64,000 nucleotides of DNA from MVRV01 sp964646755 (GCA_964646755.1 CAZYIE010000010.1:1-64000); one strand, 5' to 3'; shown: positions 35,805 to 44,807, numbered from the stretch's first letter. The notes: generated by a model from the letters alone, not told the origin. Numbers and translations: made by a program.

Positions 35805-36074
35805 AATATTCTCCCGAAGAATTGTTAAGGTTTGTTACCTGATATATATTGCGAATACTACCAAATAGCAATTGAGATTTCCAAAGGAAAACAGGAATAA
35901 CAAAAGTAACTTCCATCAGAAAAATTTGGACTTAAAAAGCTGTGCCTTATTATGGAAAACACCCCGCCTTTTCCGCCGCTTATTTACACTTGACGTTCAA
36001 GATTGTCCCGTATTATTCTGCAATTGTTAAGAAGCAATGTCTTGTTATGAAAACCGGTTCGGTCAGGAGTGCAA

Positions 36075-36341
36075 ATGAATAGAGAGCTAATACGTACCCA
36101 AAACGAGTTTGGCGGCAAAACAATAATGGCTTCTTATTTTCCGGATGATGACGAGTACAAGAACGGAATAGCGAAGGCAATAATTTACTCCGACAGCAAC
36201 GGGAAGGTAGTAAAAGTAGAGACCTTCAATACCGATGAGTCTGCCAACAATAACGGGATAGTAAAAACTATATCGAGCAATGATGAGATGATCGTTGAGT
36301 TCTACGACCAGAACGGCAGGTTGGTCCGAATCTTCCCCTAG
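36075..36341 (+). CDS. Small protein of unknown function with NGK/NGR beta-turn repeats
   Basis: This 88-residue acidic protein has AGGAG 5 bases before the ATG. Two similar units end in turn motifs (YSDSNGKVVKVETF and YDQNGRLVRIF), a pattern typical of short beta-hairpin repeats. I do not recognise a family. There is no signal peptide or membrane segment. It is isolated between the nitroreductase gene and a convergent monooxygenase-like gene. Confidence 0.5.
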   Translation: MNRELIRTQNEFGGKTIMASYFPDDDEYKNGIAKAIIYSDSNGKVVKVETFNTDESANNNGIVKTISSNDEMIVEFYDQNGRLVRIFP

Positions 36342-36415
36342 TTAATATAGAGATACTATGAAATTGCTCTCGATTTAAATTCGGAACAGCCGGATGACTT
36401 TTCCGACCAATTTTC

Positions 36416-36706
36416 TCAGAGGATTTCCGTGCAGGTCTTAATGTCCATCTGCGGATCGAGGATTGCAAAGAGCCTGCCCATGGAGGTCATCAGGTTTGCC
36501 GAATGGAACTTCAGAGCATCTTTGTCGGCGTATTTCTCATACATCATTATTGTTGTGCTGTTTCCTTCGCCCTTTACGGTGTGCGGGATATAGGACAGAC
36601 ACCCCGGTTCGTTCTTCAGCATTTTCGGAATATCTTCCTTCAATATCTGGATGGCCTCATCCATTTTTCCCTCTTTAACCTTGAGCGTGGCGATTACAGT
36701 GTACAT
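36416..36706 (-). CDS. Antibiotic biosynthesis monooxygenase (ABM/YgiN-like) domain protein
   Basis: This 96-residue single-domain protein is of the dimeric alpha/beta-barrel ABM family: YTVIATLKVKEGK at the start, the NEPGCLSY strand, then MMYEKYADKDALKFH. Family members include cofactor-free quinol monooxygenases and heme-degrading enzymes; an oxygen-dependent role would be odd in a strict anaerobe, and the function is unknown. GGAGG lies before the ATG. The tRNA-Phe gene lies upstream on the same strand. Confidence 0.8.
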   Translation of the reverse strand: MYTVIATLKVKEGKMDEAIQILKEDIPKMLKNEPGCLSYIPHTVKGEGNSTTIMMYEKYADKDALKFHSANLMTSMGRLFAILDPQMDIKTCTEIL

Positions 36707-36804
36707 TGGTTCCCTCCTTACGTAGCATCTATCACTAATTTAGCACATTGCCAAAAGGAAGGGGTCACAAACCGTTTTTACGACTTGCAACCCCTTGATT
36801 TAGC

Positions 36805-36880
36805 TGGTGGGCCAGGACAGAATTGAACTGTCGACACTCGGATTTTCAGTCCGATGCTCTACCGACTGAGCTACCGGCCC
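36805..36880 (-). tRNA. tRNA-Phe (GAA anticodon)
   Basis: The minus strand reads a complete 76-base cloverleaf. The acceptor stem GGGCCGG opens it, the D-loop is AGCTCAGTCGGTAGAGC, and the anticodon loop CTGAAAA has anticodon GAA. The T-loop GTTCAATTC is followed by the closing acceptor strand and an encoded CCA end (plus-strand TGG at 36805-36807). The acceptor stem pairs fully apart from one G-T. Confidence 0.97.
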
Positions 36881-36941
36881 GCCAAATTTATACATTGCCT
36901 GCGGAAAGCAGGCATTCGTCTATAAAATATGAAATCTTTTG

Positions 36942-37595
36942 TCAAGGTATTTTTTGATCATTACTTCCCGGCTGAGCAGCCATTGCTCTATTTTCGCCTG
37001 ACGCAGGCTCGCTTGATTGAGCCACTGCCTGAGAGTCAGTTTCACCTTGTTTTTCAGCTATTGGCGGGATAGTTAAAGAGGCATGCGTCTCCGGGATAAT
37101 TAGGCCGCCCGCGTCATTTTCTTCATGTCGGATAATAACTACAGTTCCGGCTATCTTGTCATGCCAGCCCTGCTTTCTCTTGTCAAAAGCGGCCCAGATA
37201 AAACCAAGTGGGATGGTAAATAATAAACTGGAGACAAGGTAGCCCACTGCTCTTAAAAAGGCTGTTCCGAAACCGATAGGAGTGCCGTCAGCCGATAAAA
37301 CCTGCAAGCCGAGCAGCATTTTGCCTGGCGTGCGGCCTTTTATGCCGTGAAAATAAGTGAAATAGGCAATTGATATGACAATATATATTGCAACTACCAG
37401 AAGAGCGAGTGAAGTAATGCGTGCCGGATCAGTTAAATCAGCGACCCAGGCGCGAGCATTGCCGGACATTGAACCCAAAATAAAGGCCGTTGTAATGATT
37501 ACCGTTAAGATTAAAAAAACAATATTAATGATGATATTATCAACAGTATAAGCCACAAAGCGCCGCCAGAAACCGGCATATTTATAAGTAGTCAT
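36942..37595 (-). CDS. RDD family membrane protein
   Basis: This 217-residue membrane protein carries the RDD family pattern: the start of the first helix has an Arg (GFWRRFVAYTVD), the central KGRTPGKMLLGLQV loop is conserved, and the last segment has FDKRKQGWHDKIAGT, which supplies the Asp-Lys pair. There are three to four membrane helices. The C-terminal 60 residues are polar and low in complexity. RDD proteins are suspected ion or solute transporters but are mostly uncharacterised. It ends the run prmA, rsmE, RDD, spaced only 2 bases from rsmE. Confidence 0.83.
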   Translation of the reverse strand: MTTYKYAGFWRRFVAYTVDNIIINIVFLILTVIITTAFILGSMSGNARAWVADLTDPARITSLALLVVAIYIVISIAYFTYFHGIKGRTPGKMLLGLQVLSADGTPIGFGTAFLRAVGYLVSSLLFTIPLGFIWAAFDKRKQGWHDKIAGTVVIIRHEENDAGGLIIPETHASLTIPPIAEKQGETDSQAVAQSSEPASGENRAMAAQPGSNDQKIP

Positions 37596-37597
37596 TA

Positions 37598-38362
37598 TTA
37601 CCTCCCGGACGTGCTGCTGAAGATTCCTTTTTCATACTGGATTATGGAAATTATTGCCAGCGCTGCTGTTTCCACCTTGAGAATTTGTTTGCCCAGGCTC
37701 ACGGATATAAAGCCGGCTTCTTTTGCCTGCCAAATTTCGTCTTTGGACAAACCGCCTTCGGGCCCGACAATGATAAAAATATTTTTAGCCTGAGCCCGGG
37801 TTTGATCAGAGAGAATATCTTTAATGCTCATTTGATCTTCTTCTTCCCAGAAAATCATTTTGAGAGCTTGTTTATCGGTGTGAGCAAGCATGGTCTCCCA
37901 GGAGGCGACCGGCAAAACGTCTGTTATCTGTGCGCTCCGCGAACAACGGGCGGTTTCGCGGGCGATCTTCTGCCAGCGTGCGGATTTTAACGAACTTTTT
38001 TCATTGGCAATACGACTGACTGAGCGCGCCGCAGCAAAAGGTATAATCACGTCAGCGCCCAGTTCCGTAGCTCCCCGGACGATCAAATCCATTTTGCCGG
38101 CTTTGGGGAGGGCCTGGGCTAAAGTGATTGTTATCTCGCGTCCTGAGTTTTCTATCATTTCTCCTAATTCCAGAGCAACGCCATTTACGGGGAAGTTTTT
38201 TATCACCGCCGCAAACTCATGGCCCAAGCCATCAAAAACTTTAACGCTGGCGCCTTGCTCCAGGCGCAAAACCTGCTTTAAATATTTGTGATTGTCTTGC
38301 CCCAGTTCGCAGAGCTTTCCTTTTTCCAGCGCAATCGGGCTATAGATTCTGGGGATGGTCAA
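37598..38362 (-). CDS. rsmE: 16S rRNA m3U1498 methyltransferase RsmE
   Basis: RsmE methylates N3 of U1498 in 16S rRNA with SAM. The protein has the N-terminal PUA-like domain and the C-terminal SPOUT knot, whose signature is IIVGPEGGLSKDEI, followed by SLGKQILKVETAAL. The length of about 254 residues is normal. I prefer a TTG at 38362 with AGAGGG upstream; the frame is open to a TTG at 38386 without a ribosome site. It lies 62 bases after prmA, a common pairing of the two genes in bacteria. Confidence 0.92.
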   Translation of the reverse strand: MTIPRIYSPIALEKGKLCELGQDNHKYLKQVLRLEQGASVKVFDGLGHEFAAVIKNFPVNGVALELGEMIENSGREITITLAQALPKAGKMDLIVRGATELGADVIIPFAAARSVSRIANEKSSLKSARWQKIARETARCSRSAQITDVLPVASWETMLAHTDKQALKMIFWEEEDQMSIKDILSDQTRAQAKNIFIIVGPEGGLSKDEIWQAKEAGFISVSLGKQILKVETAALAIISIIQYEKGIFSSTSGR

Positions 38363-38424
38363 GGTGTGTTTTCCCTCTTTTAGCAAATATCAATAAACAG
38401 TGAGCCGTGTGGCCACGTGGCGGA

Positions 38425-39354
38425 TTAGCTTTTCTTCAGGACGTAGCAGACCCATTCTTTTTCTTGAAGCACTCTATATTGAATCAACGGTGCAACAGAA
38501 AAATTCTCTTCGATCTCCCGGGCATCTTGTTCGATGATGCCGGAAATGATCATGTAGCCTTCCGGCAGGAGTAATTGTTGTAAGTGCGAGCGCAGTTTTA
38601 GCAGCAGTTTGGAGGTTAAGTTGGCGATGATCAAATTCCGCGGCTCATTGATGGTCATGGCATCTTTACTAATAATACGCAGCCGGTCAGAAACCAAATT
38701 AATGGCGGCGTTTTCCCTGGCAATTTCCGTTGCTTTTTTATCGATATCCAGGCAGATGACGTCCTGTGCGCCCAACTTGGCGGCGGTAATGCCCAGAATT
38801 CCGGTGCCGCAACCCACGTCGAGCACTTTCCACTCCTGCACGGAGCGATCTTGCATAATGATGTCTTCGAGTGCTTCAATGCACATTCTGGTGGATGCGT
38901 GCTGGCCGGTGCCGAAAGCCATGCCCGGGTCAATTTCAATGACAATATCTCGACTGGACGGCGCGTATCTTTCCCATGTGGGTTTGACAATAATGTTGCT
39001 GCTGACGCGGATCGGTTTGAAATATTTTTTCCACTGTTCTGCCCAATCCGGGTCGGAGATGATTTCTGTTTTTAAGGCAGGAGCAGGAAGATCAGAGAAA
39101 ATTTCGCTTAAACTCTCCAGATATTTTTGGATGGCGGCAATCCGCTTTTCACAGCGCGCATCCTGCGGGAAATAAGCCTTGATCGTTTCATTAGCCTGTG
39201 CTTCCGGAAAATCTTCCGGAAAATGAGGTTCGAGCAGCTCCTGAAATACACCCTGAGCGCCCGTTTCCGTGAGAAAATTTCCCAGGGCATCCATTAATTC
39301 CGCGCTTGCCGCTATTTCGATTTTCAGCCACTTCTCCGGTTCTTTTTCTGCCAT
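38425..39354 (-). CDS. prmA: Ribosomal protein L11 methyltransferase PrmA
   Basis: PrmA trimethylates ribosomal protein L11. The 309 residues have an N-terminal substrate-binding domain (about 1-110) and a class I methyltransferase domain with VLDVGCGTGILGITAAKLGA, then CLDIDKKATEIA. The EIDPGMAFGTGQHASTRMC stretch just before motif I is characteristic of PrmA. The usual NIL motif reads IANLTSKLL. It is the first gene of the prmA-rsmE-RDD unit and is divergent from the toxin-antitoxin pair. Confidence 0.93.
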   Translation of the reverse strand: MAEKEPEKWLKIEIAASAELMDALGNFLTETGAQGVFQELLEPHFPEDFPEAQANETIKAYFPQDARCEKRIAAIQKYLESLSEIFSDLPAPALKTEIISDPDWAEQWKKYFKPIRVSSNIIVKPTWERYAPSSRDIVIEIDPGMAFGTGQHASTRMCIEALEDIIMQDRSVQEWKVLDVGCGTGILGITAAKLGAQDVICLDIDKKATEIARENAAINLVSDRLRIISKDAMTINEPRNLIIANLTSKLLLKLRSHLQQLLLPEGYMIISGIIEQDAREIEENFSVAPLIQYRVLQEKEWVCYVLKKS

Positions 39355-39442
39355 GAATAGACCTGTAATCTCGATGGGTTAAGTTTAAGACAGTATTTGG
39401 TGCTTTCTCGTTTTTTTACATATAGCCTCTTTTAAGTAATAT

Positions 39443-39501
39443 TTCAAGCAGACTGTAGTTTTGCTATAACATTTGGCAATGTACCCCATGTGTGCTACAT
39501 T
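39443..39501 (+). promoter_or_regulatory. Promoter and candidate operator of the toxin-antitoxin pair
   Basis: TTCAAG (39443-39448), a 16-base spacer and TATAAC (39465-39470) make a plausible promoter. Just downstream, AATGTA (39478-39483) and TACATT (39496-39501) form a 6-bp inverted repeat, 24 bases before the antitoxin ATG. This is the position expected of an autoregulatory operator bound by the antitoxin. Confidence 0.4.
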
Positions 39502-39524
39502 ATGTTCGACGGAGGAATAAAATC

Positions 39525-39800
39525 ATGGCCAAAACAAATACTAAAATAAAAAGCGCAATGGTTCGTGCCCGCATCGAACCAGAATTAAAAGCAAGAGCAG
39601 AAAAATACTTCGATATTCTCGGCCTATCAACCACGCAAGCAATTACGTTGTTTTTCAAACAAGTAGAACTTCATCACGGCTTACCTTTTGAAATAAATAT
39701 TCCTAATACCGAGACAATAGCTGCTATGAAAGAAATAGAAGATGGCGGGGGTAAGAAGTTCGATAGTGCAGATGAATTATTCCAGCATCTCGGTATTTGA
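39525..39800 (+). CDS. RelB/DinJ-family antitoxin
   Basis: This 91-residue protein starts with a ribbon-helix-helix DNA-binding region (MVRARIEPELKARAEKYFDILGLS is the RelB/DinJ pattern, with TTQAITLFFKQV after it). A flexible acidic C-terminus follows that should neutralise the toxin. GGAGG precedes the ATG at 39525. The stop codon overlaps the toxin's ATG as TGATG, so synthesis is coupled and antitoxin-first. It probably represses its own promoter. Confidence 0.88.
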   Translation: MAKTNTKIKSAMVRARIEPELKARAEKYFDILGLSTTQAITLFFKQVELHHGLPFEINIPNTETIAAMKEIEDGGGKKFDSADELFQHLGI

Positions 39801-40075
39801 TGATGAAGCGAATCCGGAGCAGCTCAGCTTTTGAAAAAGACGTTGAGAGGTTGATTACAAGAAGCAAAGATATGGAAAAACTTAAATCCGTAATAAGTTC
39901 TCTTATGCGTGGAGAAAAATTAGATCAAATATATCGTGACCATAAATTGACAGGAAACTATTATGGCTGCAGAGATTGTCATATAGAGTCAGATTGGCTG
40001 CTGATTTACATATTTGATGAAGAAACTTTATTCTTAATACGAACCGGAACGCATGCAGACTTATTTAAAAAGTAG
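39800..40075 (+). CDS. YafQ-family mRNA-interferase toxin (RelE superfamily)
   Basis: This 91-residue protein matches the YafQ branch of RelE toxins, which cut mRNA on the ribosome. The typical elements are an early FEKDVERL helix, the YRDHKLTGNYYGCRDCHI stretch with its acid-base His, the SDWLLIYIF strand and the final IRTGTHADLF with another catalytic His. Two adjacent ATGs (39800 and 39803) could start it. It overlaps the antitoxin stop. No phage or transposon genes are near. Confidence 0.88.
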   Translation: MMKRIRSSSAFEKDVERLITRSKDMEKLKSVISSLMRGEKLDQIYRDHKLTGNYYGCRDCHIESDWLLIYIFDEETLFLIRTGTHADLFKK

Positions 40076-40120
40076 TGAGCGAAAAAAATGATATGCTTTG
40101 CTGACTAAATACTTTTATTT

Positions 40121-40156
40121 CCCCCCTCGAAAACCCTAATTGGTAATCGAGGGGGG
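40121..40156. terminator. Strong hairpin between the toxin gene and the convergent thioredoxin-fold gene
   Basis: A 10-bp perfect stem (40121-40130 with 40147-40156) with six G-C pairs closes a 16-base loop. It lies 45 bases after the toxin stop and 33 bases before the convergent stop. A TTTTT run follows a few bases later on the plus strand, so it is a likely but imperfect terminator. Confidence 0.5.
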
Positions 40157-40188
40157 GAAAGTTTTTAAATTTCCATGTTTTGCTGAAT

Positions 40189-40731
40189 TTATTTCACTGC
40201 GTATTCTTTGATCAGCCCGATGATCTTGGGGATATCCTGCGCAGGGATTTTGCCTGAATAAATGTAACGAACGATGTGATTTTTGTCGAGGAGAATCGAT
40301 GTTGCGATTTTGTGAGGCACTCCCCATGTATTGCCAATCGTAAAATCAGGGTCGAGTATGACGATGGCGCCAGTTTTCTTCTGCTTACTCTTGGCAACCG
40401 ACTTGATCACAAAATTGGGTACTCCACTGTCTTTCTGGTTAGCAATTCCTAGTCCGCAATACTTCTTTTCACTCTTCAAACGTTCCAGATCCTTGTCGGC
40501 CTTCAGCGCGTCAGAGACATGATCATTGTCATCCGCAGCACTCGTACTTGCATATACGATGTAAATAGCTCTGCCCACAAATTCCGGGGAACTCAAAGAG
40601 TAATCCTTATCGGCAAGGGCATCTTTGAGTTTAAAGTCCGCCGCCTTGTCTCCAACCTTGAGTTCTGCCGCCATGGCAAACGAAGCGGTAAGCAACATTG
40701 CTAACAACACTACCCAAAACGCTTTCTTCAT
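40189..40731 (-). CDS. Periplasmic thioredoxin-fold protein without a CxxC pair
   Basis: This 180-residue protein has a signal peptide (cleavage near FAMAAE). It is followed by a peroxiredoxin/TlpA-like opening, LKVGDKAADFKL, and the late strands AIVILDPDFTIGNTWG and TSILLDKNHIVRYIYSG. The position of the redox CxxC reads YASTSAAD, so the usual disulfide chemistry is absent; only one Cys remains after cleavage. The layout resembles the YtfJ family of periplasmic proteins of unknown role. It is a single gene. Confidence 0.65.
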   Translation of the reverse strand: MKKAFWVVLLAMLLTASFAMAAELKVGDKAADFKLKDALADKDYSLSSPEFVGRAIYIVYASTSAADDNDHVSDALKADKDLERLKSEKKYCGLGIANQKDSGVPNFVIKSVAKSKQKKTGAIVILDPDFTIGNTWGVPHKIATSILLDKNHIVRYIYSGKIPAQDIPKIIGLIKEYAVK

Positions 40732-40986
40732 CTTTTTTCCTCCTGTTAAAGTAAATTAATGGAACATGAATCTTGAGGACGGGGCTGTTTATTTTCGATT
40801 CCCCGTTTTCGGCCTAGCCTTTTGATAATCATATGGCCGTTTTATGGGCGAAATATAGGGAATTTCCGTTTGTATGTCAATTATATTTTTATTTCTGGGG
40901 CAGATCCTGAAGAATCGCCTAGGAATCATTCAGGATCTTACCCCTTGTTCATTTTTAATCATTTGTGACTGTGGTCAAGGATGTTT

Positions 40987-41775
40987 CTATCGTCCTTTCC
41001 ACTGTGGCGCGCGTTTTTCAGCAAACGCCCTAGGACCTTCTATGAAATCCTCGGAATTCGTCATGGCGTGCCCACCGGGGAACGTATGAGCAATAGCATC
41101 TTCCAGGACGGGCATGCGCATACCGCAGACTGCTGCTTCCTTGCTTGCCCGGAGGGCCAGAGGGGATGCCTTCAAAATTTCGCCGGCCCATTTTTCGGCA
41201 GTGGAAATCAGGTCTGCGGGAGCAACTACTTCGTTGACCAATCCGTATTGGAGCGCTTCCTGGGCCGTCAGGCGCTTGGAAGTCAGGATCATACCCATGG
41301 CCAGATGGTATGGAATATGGCGGGGGAGACGGTGAACGCCACCGGCGCCGGCCATGAGGCCGACTCTCGGTTCGGGCAGACCGAAAGAAGCTTTATCTGA
41401 GGAAATAATAATGTCGCAGGCCAAAGCAAGCTCTAAACCGCCGCCTAGAGCCAGTCCGTTGACTGCGGCAATAAAAGGTTTGAAGCAATCATAGCGGTTG
41501 GTAAGGCCGCCAAACAAGCCTTTCACTCCCGCATACCCTTTAGCAACAACCTCGCCGCCATTTATGGCCTGATATTTGAGATCGTTACCGGCACAAAAGG
41601 ACTTTTCGCCGGCCCCGGTGACTATGCAAACCCAGGCGTCCGTATCCCGGTCGAAGTCATCAATTGCCAGGGACATTTCCTTGCTTGTCACCGGGCTCAA
41701 GCAGTTCATGACCTCAGGGCGGTTGATTGTAATTGTGGTGATGTGGTTCTTCTTCTCTACGTTGATTTCACTCAT
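40987..41775 (-). CDS. Enoyl-CoA hydratase/isomerase (crotonase) family protein
   Basis: This 262-residue crotonase-fold enzyme should bind a CoA thioester. The oxyanion hole strands are SFCAGNDLK (about residue 63) and NGLALGGGLELALACDI, where the Glu corresponds to Glu144 of rat hydratase. GLPEPRVGL supplies the second catalytic Glu (Glu164 position). Both catalytic acids are kept, which supports hydratase activity. A fatty or aromatic acid degradation role is plausible but no pathway genes are adjacent. GGAGG precedes the ATG. It stands alone, divergent from the heme operon. Confidence 0.85.
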   Translation of the reverse strand: MSEINVEKKNHITTITINRPEVMNCLSPVTSKEMSLAIDDFDRDTDAWVCIVTGAGEKSFCAGNDLKYQAINGGEVVAKGYAGVKGLFGGLTNRYDCFKPFIAAVNGLALGGGLELALACDIIISSDKASFGLPEPRVGLMAGAGGVHRLPRHIPYHLAMGMILTSKRLTAQEALQYGLVNEVVAPADLISTAEKWAGEILKASPLALRASKEAAVCGMRMPVLEDAIAHTFPGGHAMTNSEDFIEGPRAFAEKRAPQWKGR

Positions 41776-41998
41776 GTTTTACCTCCAATAATAAAATGTT
41801 TTATTGACGACCGCAAGGTTAAAAGTATCCTTGTTTCCTGCAGTCGCATCGACGCTGATAAACAAACCTTGATCTAGCCAGTAATTGCAATATTCAATAA
41901 TCATCATATGGCAAATTGATTAGAGCTTGCTTTTTCGTGAGCGGAGTATAGGAAATGATCATTGCCCTGTCAATAAAATAGTGACCGCTGTCAGAAGC

Positions 41999-42016
41999 AA
42001 TTCAACAGCTTGAATT
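41999..42016. promoter_or_regulatory. Short inverted repeat upstream of sirC
   Basis: AATTCAA (41999-42005), CAGC and TTGAATT (42010-42016) form a perfect 7-bp inverted repeat 72 bases before the sirC start. It could be an operator for the heme operon or a weak leader hairpin. I see no matching regulator in the window. Confidence 0.25.
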
Positions 42017-42088
42017 TTGCCCCCCATCGTGATAGCTTCCTTACGCAGCTATAATCAGTAACTCTATGTTGTGGTTGGAAGGAAAATC

Positions 42089-42724
42089 TTGAAATATTAT
42101 CCCGTTTTTTTAGATATTTGGGGCAAAAAATGTGTGGTCGCCGGTGGCGGTGAAGTAGCCGCAAGAAAGGTTGGGCGGTTGCTTGATTGTGGTGCAAAAG
42201 TTCTTGTTGTGAGTCCGCAGCTCACGCCGGAGCTTACTGCACTGAAAGCTGAAGGTGCCATAGAACACTTTGCTGCCGAGTATAATATTCAATACATGGA
42301 AGGTGCAGTTTTAATTATCGGGGCGACGGATGACGAAAAAACCAATGCAGTGATTTCTTCCGATGCCAGAAACCTGGGAATTCCAGTAAATATAGTTGAT
42401 GATCCGCAGAAGTGCGATTTTATTCTGCCCTCTTTAGTGGAAAGAGGCGATCTGACCTTTGCCATCGGCACCGGCGGCAAAAGTCCGGCTTTGGCCCGCT
42501 ATTTGCGCGAAGAGCTGGAGTCTGTCTATGGGAATGAATATGCAATCCTGCTTAAAGTTTTAGGCCAATTGCGGGGGAAAATGGAGAAAAATACCGGTAA
42601 GGGCAGAGTCTGGTTTGATGAGCTTTTGGCTGAAGGTTTATTGGAGGCGATCCGGGAAAATGATACCGGCAGAGTGAAGAAAATCATCCGTGACATCACC
42701 GGTGAGGAGGTGCACATTGATTAG
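42089..42724 (+). CDS. sirC: Precorrin-2 dehydrogenase (siroheme synthase N-terminal domain type, SirC)
   Basis: SirC oxidises precorrin-2 to sirohydrochlorin with NAD+. This 211-residue single-domain protein has the Rossmann signature VVAGGGEVAARK at residues 16-27. NIVDDPQKCDFILPSLVERGDL is followed by GTGGKSPALARYLR, as in the N-terminal domain of CysG and in Met8p. I use the TTG at 42089, with GGAAGGA upstream. It is the first gene of the heme operon and its end overlaps the ccsA-like gene. A metal-chelatase role for the same protein, as in Met8p, is possible because no SirB/CbiK is seen. Confidence 0.88.
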   Translation: MKYYPVFLDIWGKKCVVAGGGEVAARKVGRLLDCGAKVLVVSPQLTPELTALKAEGAIEHFAAEYNIQYMEGAVLIIGATDDEKTNAVISSDARNLGIPVNIVDDPQKCDFILPSLVERGDLTFAIGTGGKSPALARYLREELESVYGNEYAILLKVLGQLRGKMEKNTGKGRVWFDELLAEGLLEAIRENDTGRVKKIIRDITGEEVHID

Positions 42725-43541
42725 TCTGGGAATGACCATGTTTGTGCTGGCTCTGGTGTGCTGTGCGTTTGCCACTGCGGGTTATCTGCTGTCTCTGTTA
42801 GTGAAAAAAATTCGGCTGGCCAAGGTATCCACCTGGATTCTGGCGATAGGTTTTCTTTTTCTGACCCTGAACTTGCTTGGTGCTGCCATCCAGACGGGCG
42901 GTTGGGATAATTTCGGTTCGCGCCATTTCCTTTCTATATATGCCTGGGCGATTGCCGGAATTTACCTGGGTTTGCAATTGAAAACTAAAACAAGATTGCT
43001 GGGCGCTTTCATCGCGCCGTTTATTTTATTGTTTTTAATCGCGGCGGCGGGGCAGGGAGCGGATAAAAATCTTGTGCCACCCCAGTGGCAGGGATGGCTC
43101 ACGGCGTCTCACCTGGTGCTGGCGATTGCCGGCGAGGCCCTTTTTGTGCTGGCTTCCTGCGCCTCAGCGATGTTCATGATCCAGAACAGCCTTCTTAAAC
43201 ATAAAAGACCGGGCAAGATGGGCCGGTTGTTGCCGTCGCTTAGCGACCTGGACAGGATCAATCATTTGGGTTTGTTATGGGGATTTCCGCTGCTGACTCT
43301 CGGCATGATCGGCGGGGCTCTTTTCGCCGCTTTTGTCTGGGGCAATCTTTGGGCTTACGATCCCAAGGTGATCTGGTCTTTTGCCGTCTGGGTTATTTAC
43401 GGCTTTTTGCTGCATCAGCGCCTCGCTATTGGCTGGAAAGGATTCCGGATGGCATCATGGTCCTGCACTGTTTTTGTGCTGTTTTTATTGTCGGCTCTGG
43501 TGATCAGATTCTGTTTTTCAACCGTGCATAACTTTATTTGA
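42717..43541 (+). CDS. CcsA/HemX-type cytochrome c assembly membrane protein
   Basis: This 274-residue protein has about eight membrane helices. The heme-handling WWD-like motif of the CcsA family appears in modified form as WGNLWAYDPKVIWSF, and conserved His residues occur in ASHLVLAI and near residue 185. In system II, CcsA carries heme across the membrane to apocytochrome c; the shorter HemX relatives next to hemA modulate glutamyl-tRNA reductase. Position between sirC and hemA fits either. The start is TTG 42717, 6 bases after GAGGAGG, overlapping the sirC stop by 8 bases. Confidence 0.82.
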   Translation: MISLGMTMFVLALVCCAFATAGYLLSLLVKKIRLAKVSTWILAIGFLFLTLNLLGAAIQTGGWDNFGSRHFLSIYAWAIAGIYLGLQLKTKTRLLGAFIAPFILLFLIAAAGQGADKNLVPPQWQGWLTASHLVLAIAGEALFVLASCASAMFMIQNSLLKHKRPGKMGRLLPSLSDLDRINHLGLLWGFPLLTLGMIGGALFAAFVWGNLWAYDPKVIWSFAVWVIYGFLLHQRLAIGWKGFRMASWSCTVFVLFLLSALVIRFCFSTVHNFI

Positions 43542-43544
43542 GAT

Positions 43545-44807
43545 ATGATTGTATTAGTCGGATTGAATCATAAAACGGCCCCACTGGCTGTTCGCGAAAG
43601 ACTTTTTGCCGGATGTCAGGGTAAGATCGATCTACTGGGCGATCTGCGGGTGATTGACGGCGTGCGGGAAATCCTTTACCTTTCCACCTGCAACCGCGTG
43701 GAGCTGGTTGCCGCCGTTGAGGATGCGCCACAGGCGCTAAACGCGCTCAAATATTTTTTAGCCGGACAAGGCGGACTAGCGAATGACGAAGTTGCCGCTT
43801 GTCTGTATGGATATGAGGATGAAGAAGCGATCCGGCATTTGTTCCGGGTCGCCTCCAGCCTCGATTCTCAGGTCTTAGGGGAATCACAGATCCTTGGTCA
43901 GGTGAAAGATGCCTACCGGCAGGCGCTGGCGCAAAACGCAACCGGCATTGCGCTCAACCGGCTGATGCACCGGGCGTTTCGCACCGCCAAGCGCGTACGG
44001 ACGGAAACAGGTATCGCCGCTAATCCGGTTTCGGTGAGCTTTGCCGCAGTAGAACTGGCCAAGAAAATATTCGGATCGCTTTCCGGGAAAAAAGTATTAT
44101 TGATCGGCGCTGGAGAAATGGCGGAGTTGACCGGTCAGCATCTAATTGGCAACGGTGCAGAGGAAATAACCGTCGCCAACCGTTCGCTGTCTCAAGCCGT
44201 ATTGCTTGCAGAAAAGTTTCATGGTAAGGCAATCGGACTTACCGCTCTTGACGAAGCGCTCTGTGATGTCGATATTGTCATTAGCTCCACAGGTGCTCCT
44301 TCGTATATCGTGACCCAAGAAATGATTCGCCAGTGTCTGCGCAAACGCAAAAACCGCCTGCTGTTTTTAGTCGATATTGCCGTGCCGCGCGATATTGATC
44401 CCGCCGTGGATGGTATAGAGAATGTCTATCTATACAATATCGATAATTTGCAGGATATTGCCGATGAAAATATGAAAAACCGCCGCCGTGATGCGCTCAA
44501 AGCCGAACAGATTGTTGTCGAAGAGGTAACGCACTACAGCAACTGGCTCAAGGAACTGGAGGCTGTGCCCACTATCGTATCGTTGCGCAACAAGGCCGAA
44601 GGCATTGTGCGGATGGAGATGATAAAAGCTCAAAGCTGGATGTCGAAGTTCGAAAACGGTGACCGAGAAAAGGTGGAGGTGTTGGTGAATGGCATTGTGA
44701 ACAAACTCCTCCACGCGCCTGTGGCGGTCATGAAGGAAGAAAGCGCTGAGTTAAATTCTCAGGATATTGTTGCCGCTGTCCGGCAGCTCTTCCGGTTGGA
44801 TGAATAG
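43545..44807 (+). CDS. hemA: Glutamyl-tRNA reductase
   Basis: HemA reduces glutamyl-tRNA to glutamate-1-semialdehyde with NADPH, the first committed step of tetrapyrrole synthesis by the C5 route. In 420 residues it shows GLNHKTAPLAVRERL at the N-terminus, the catalytic Cys49 in LSTCNRVE, LGESQILGQVKDAYR and a NADPH-binding VLLIGAGEMAEL. A C-terminal helical dimerisation domain completes it. It begins 3 bases after the ccsA-like gene stop, so the two are translationally linked. HemL, the next enzyme, is not in the window. Confidence 0.96.
   Translation: MIVLVGLNHKTAPLAVRERLFAGCQGKIDLLGDLRVIDGVREILYLSTCNRVELVAAVEDAPQALNALKYFLAGQGGLANDEVAACLYGYEDEEAIRHLFRVASSLDSQVLGESQILGQVKDAYRQALAQNATGIALNRLMHRAFRTAKRVRTETGIAANPVSVSFAAVELAKKIFGSLSGKKVLLIGAGEMAELTGQHLIGNGAEEITVANRSLSQAVLLAEKFHGKAIGLTALDEALCDVDIVISSTGAPSYIVTQEMIRQCLRKRKNRLLFLVDIAVPRDIDPAVDGIENVYLYNIDNLQDIADENMKNRRRDALKAEQIVVEEVTHYSNWLKELEAVPTIVSLRNKAEGIVRMEMIKAQSWMSKFENGDREKVEVLVNGIVNKLLHAPVAVMKEESAELNSQDIVAAVRQLFRLDE

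Noticed and set aside
39525..40075. Toxin-antitoxin pair as part of a prophage or genomic island
   Set aside because: No integrase, transposase or phage gene is within the window and the flanking genes are housekeeping.
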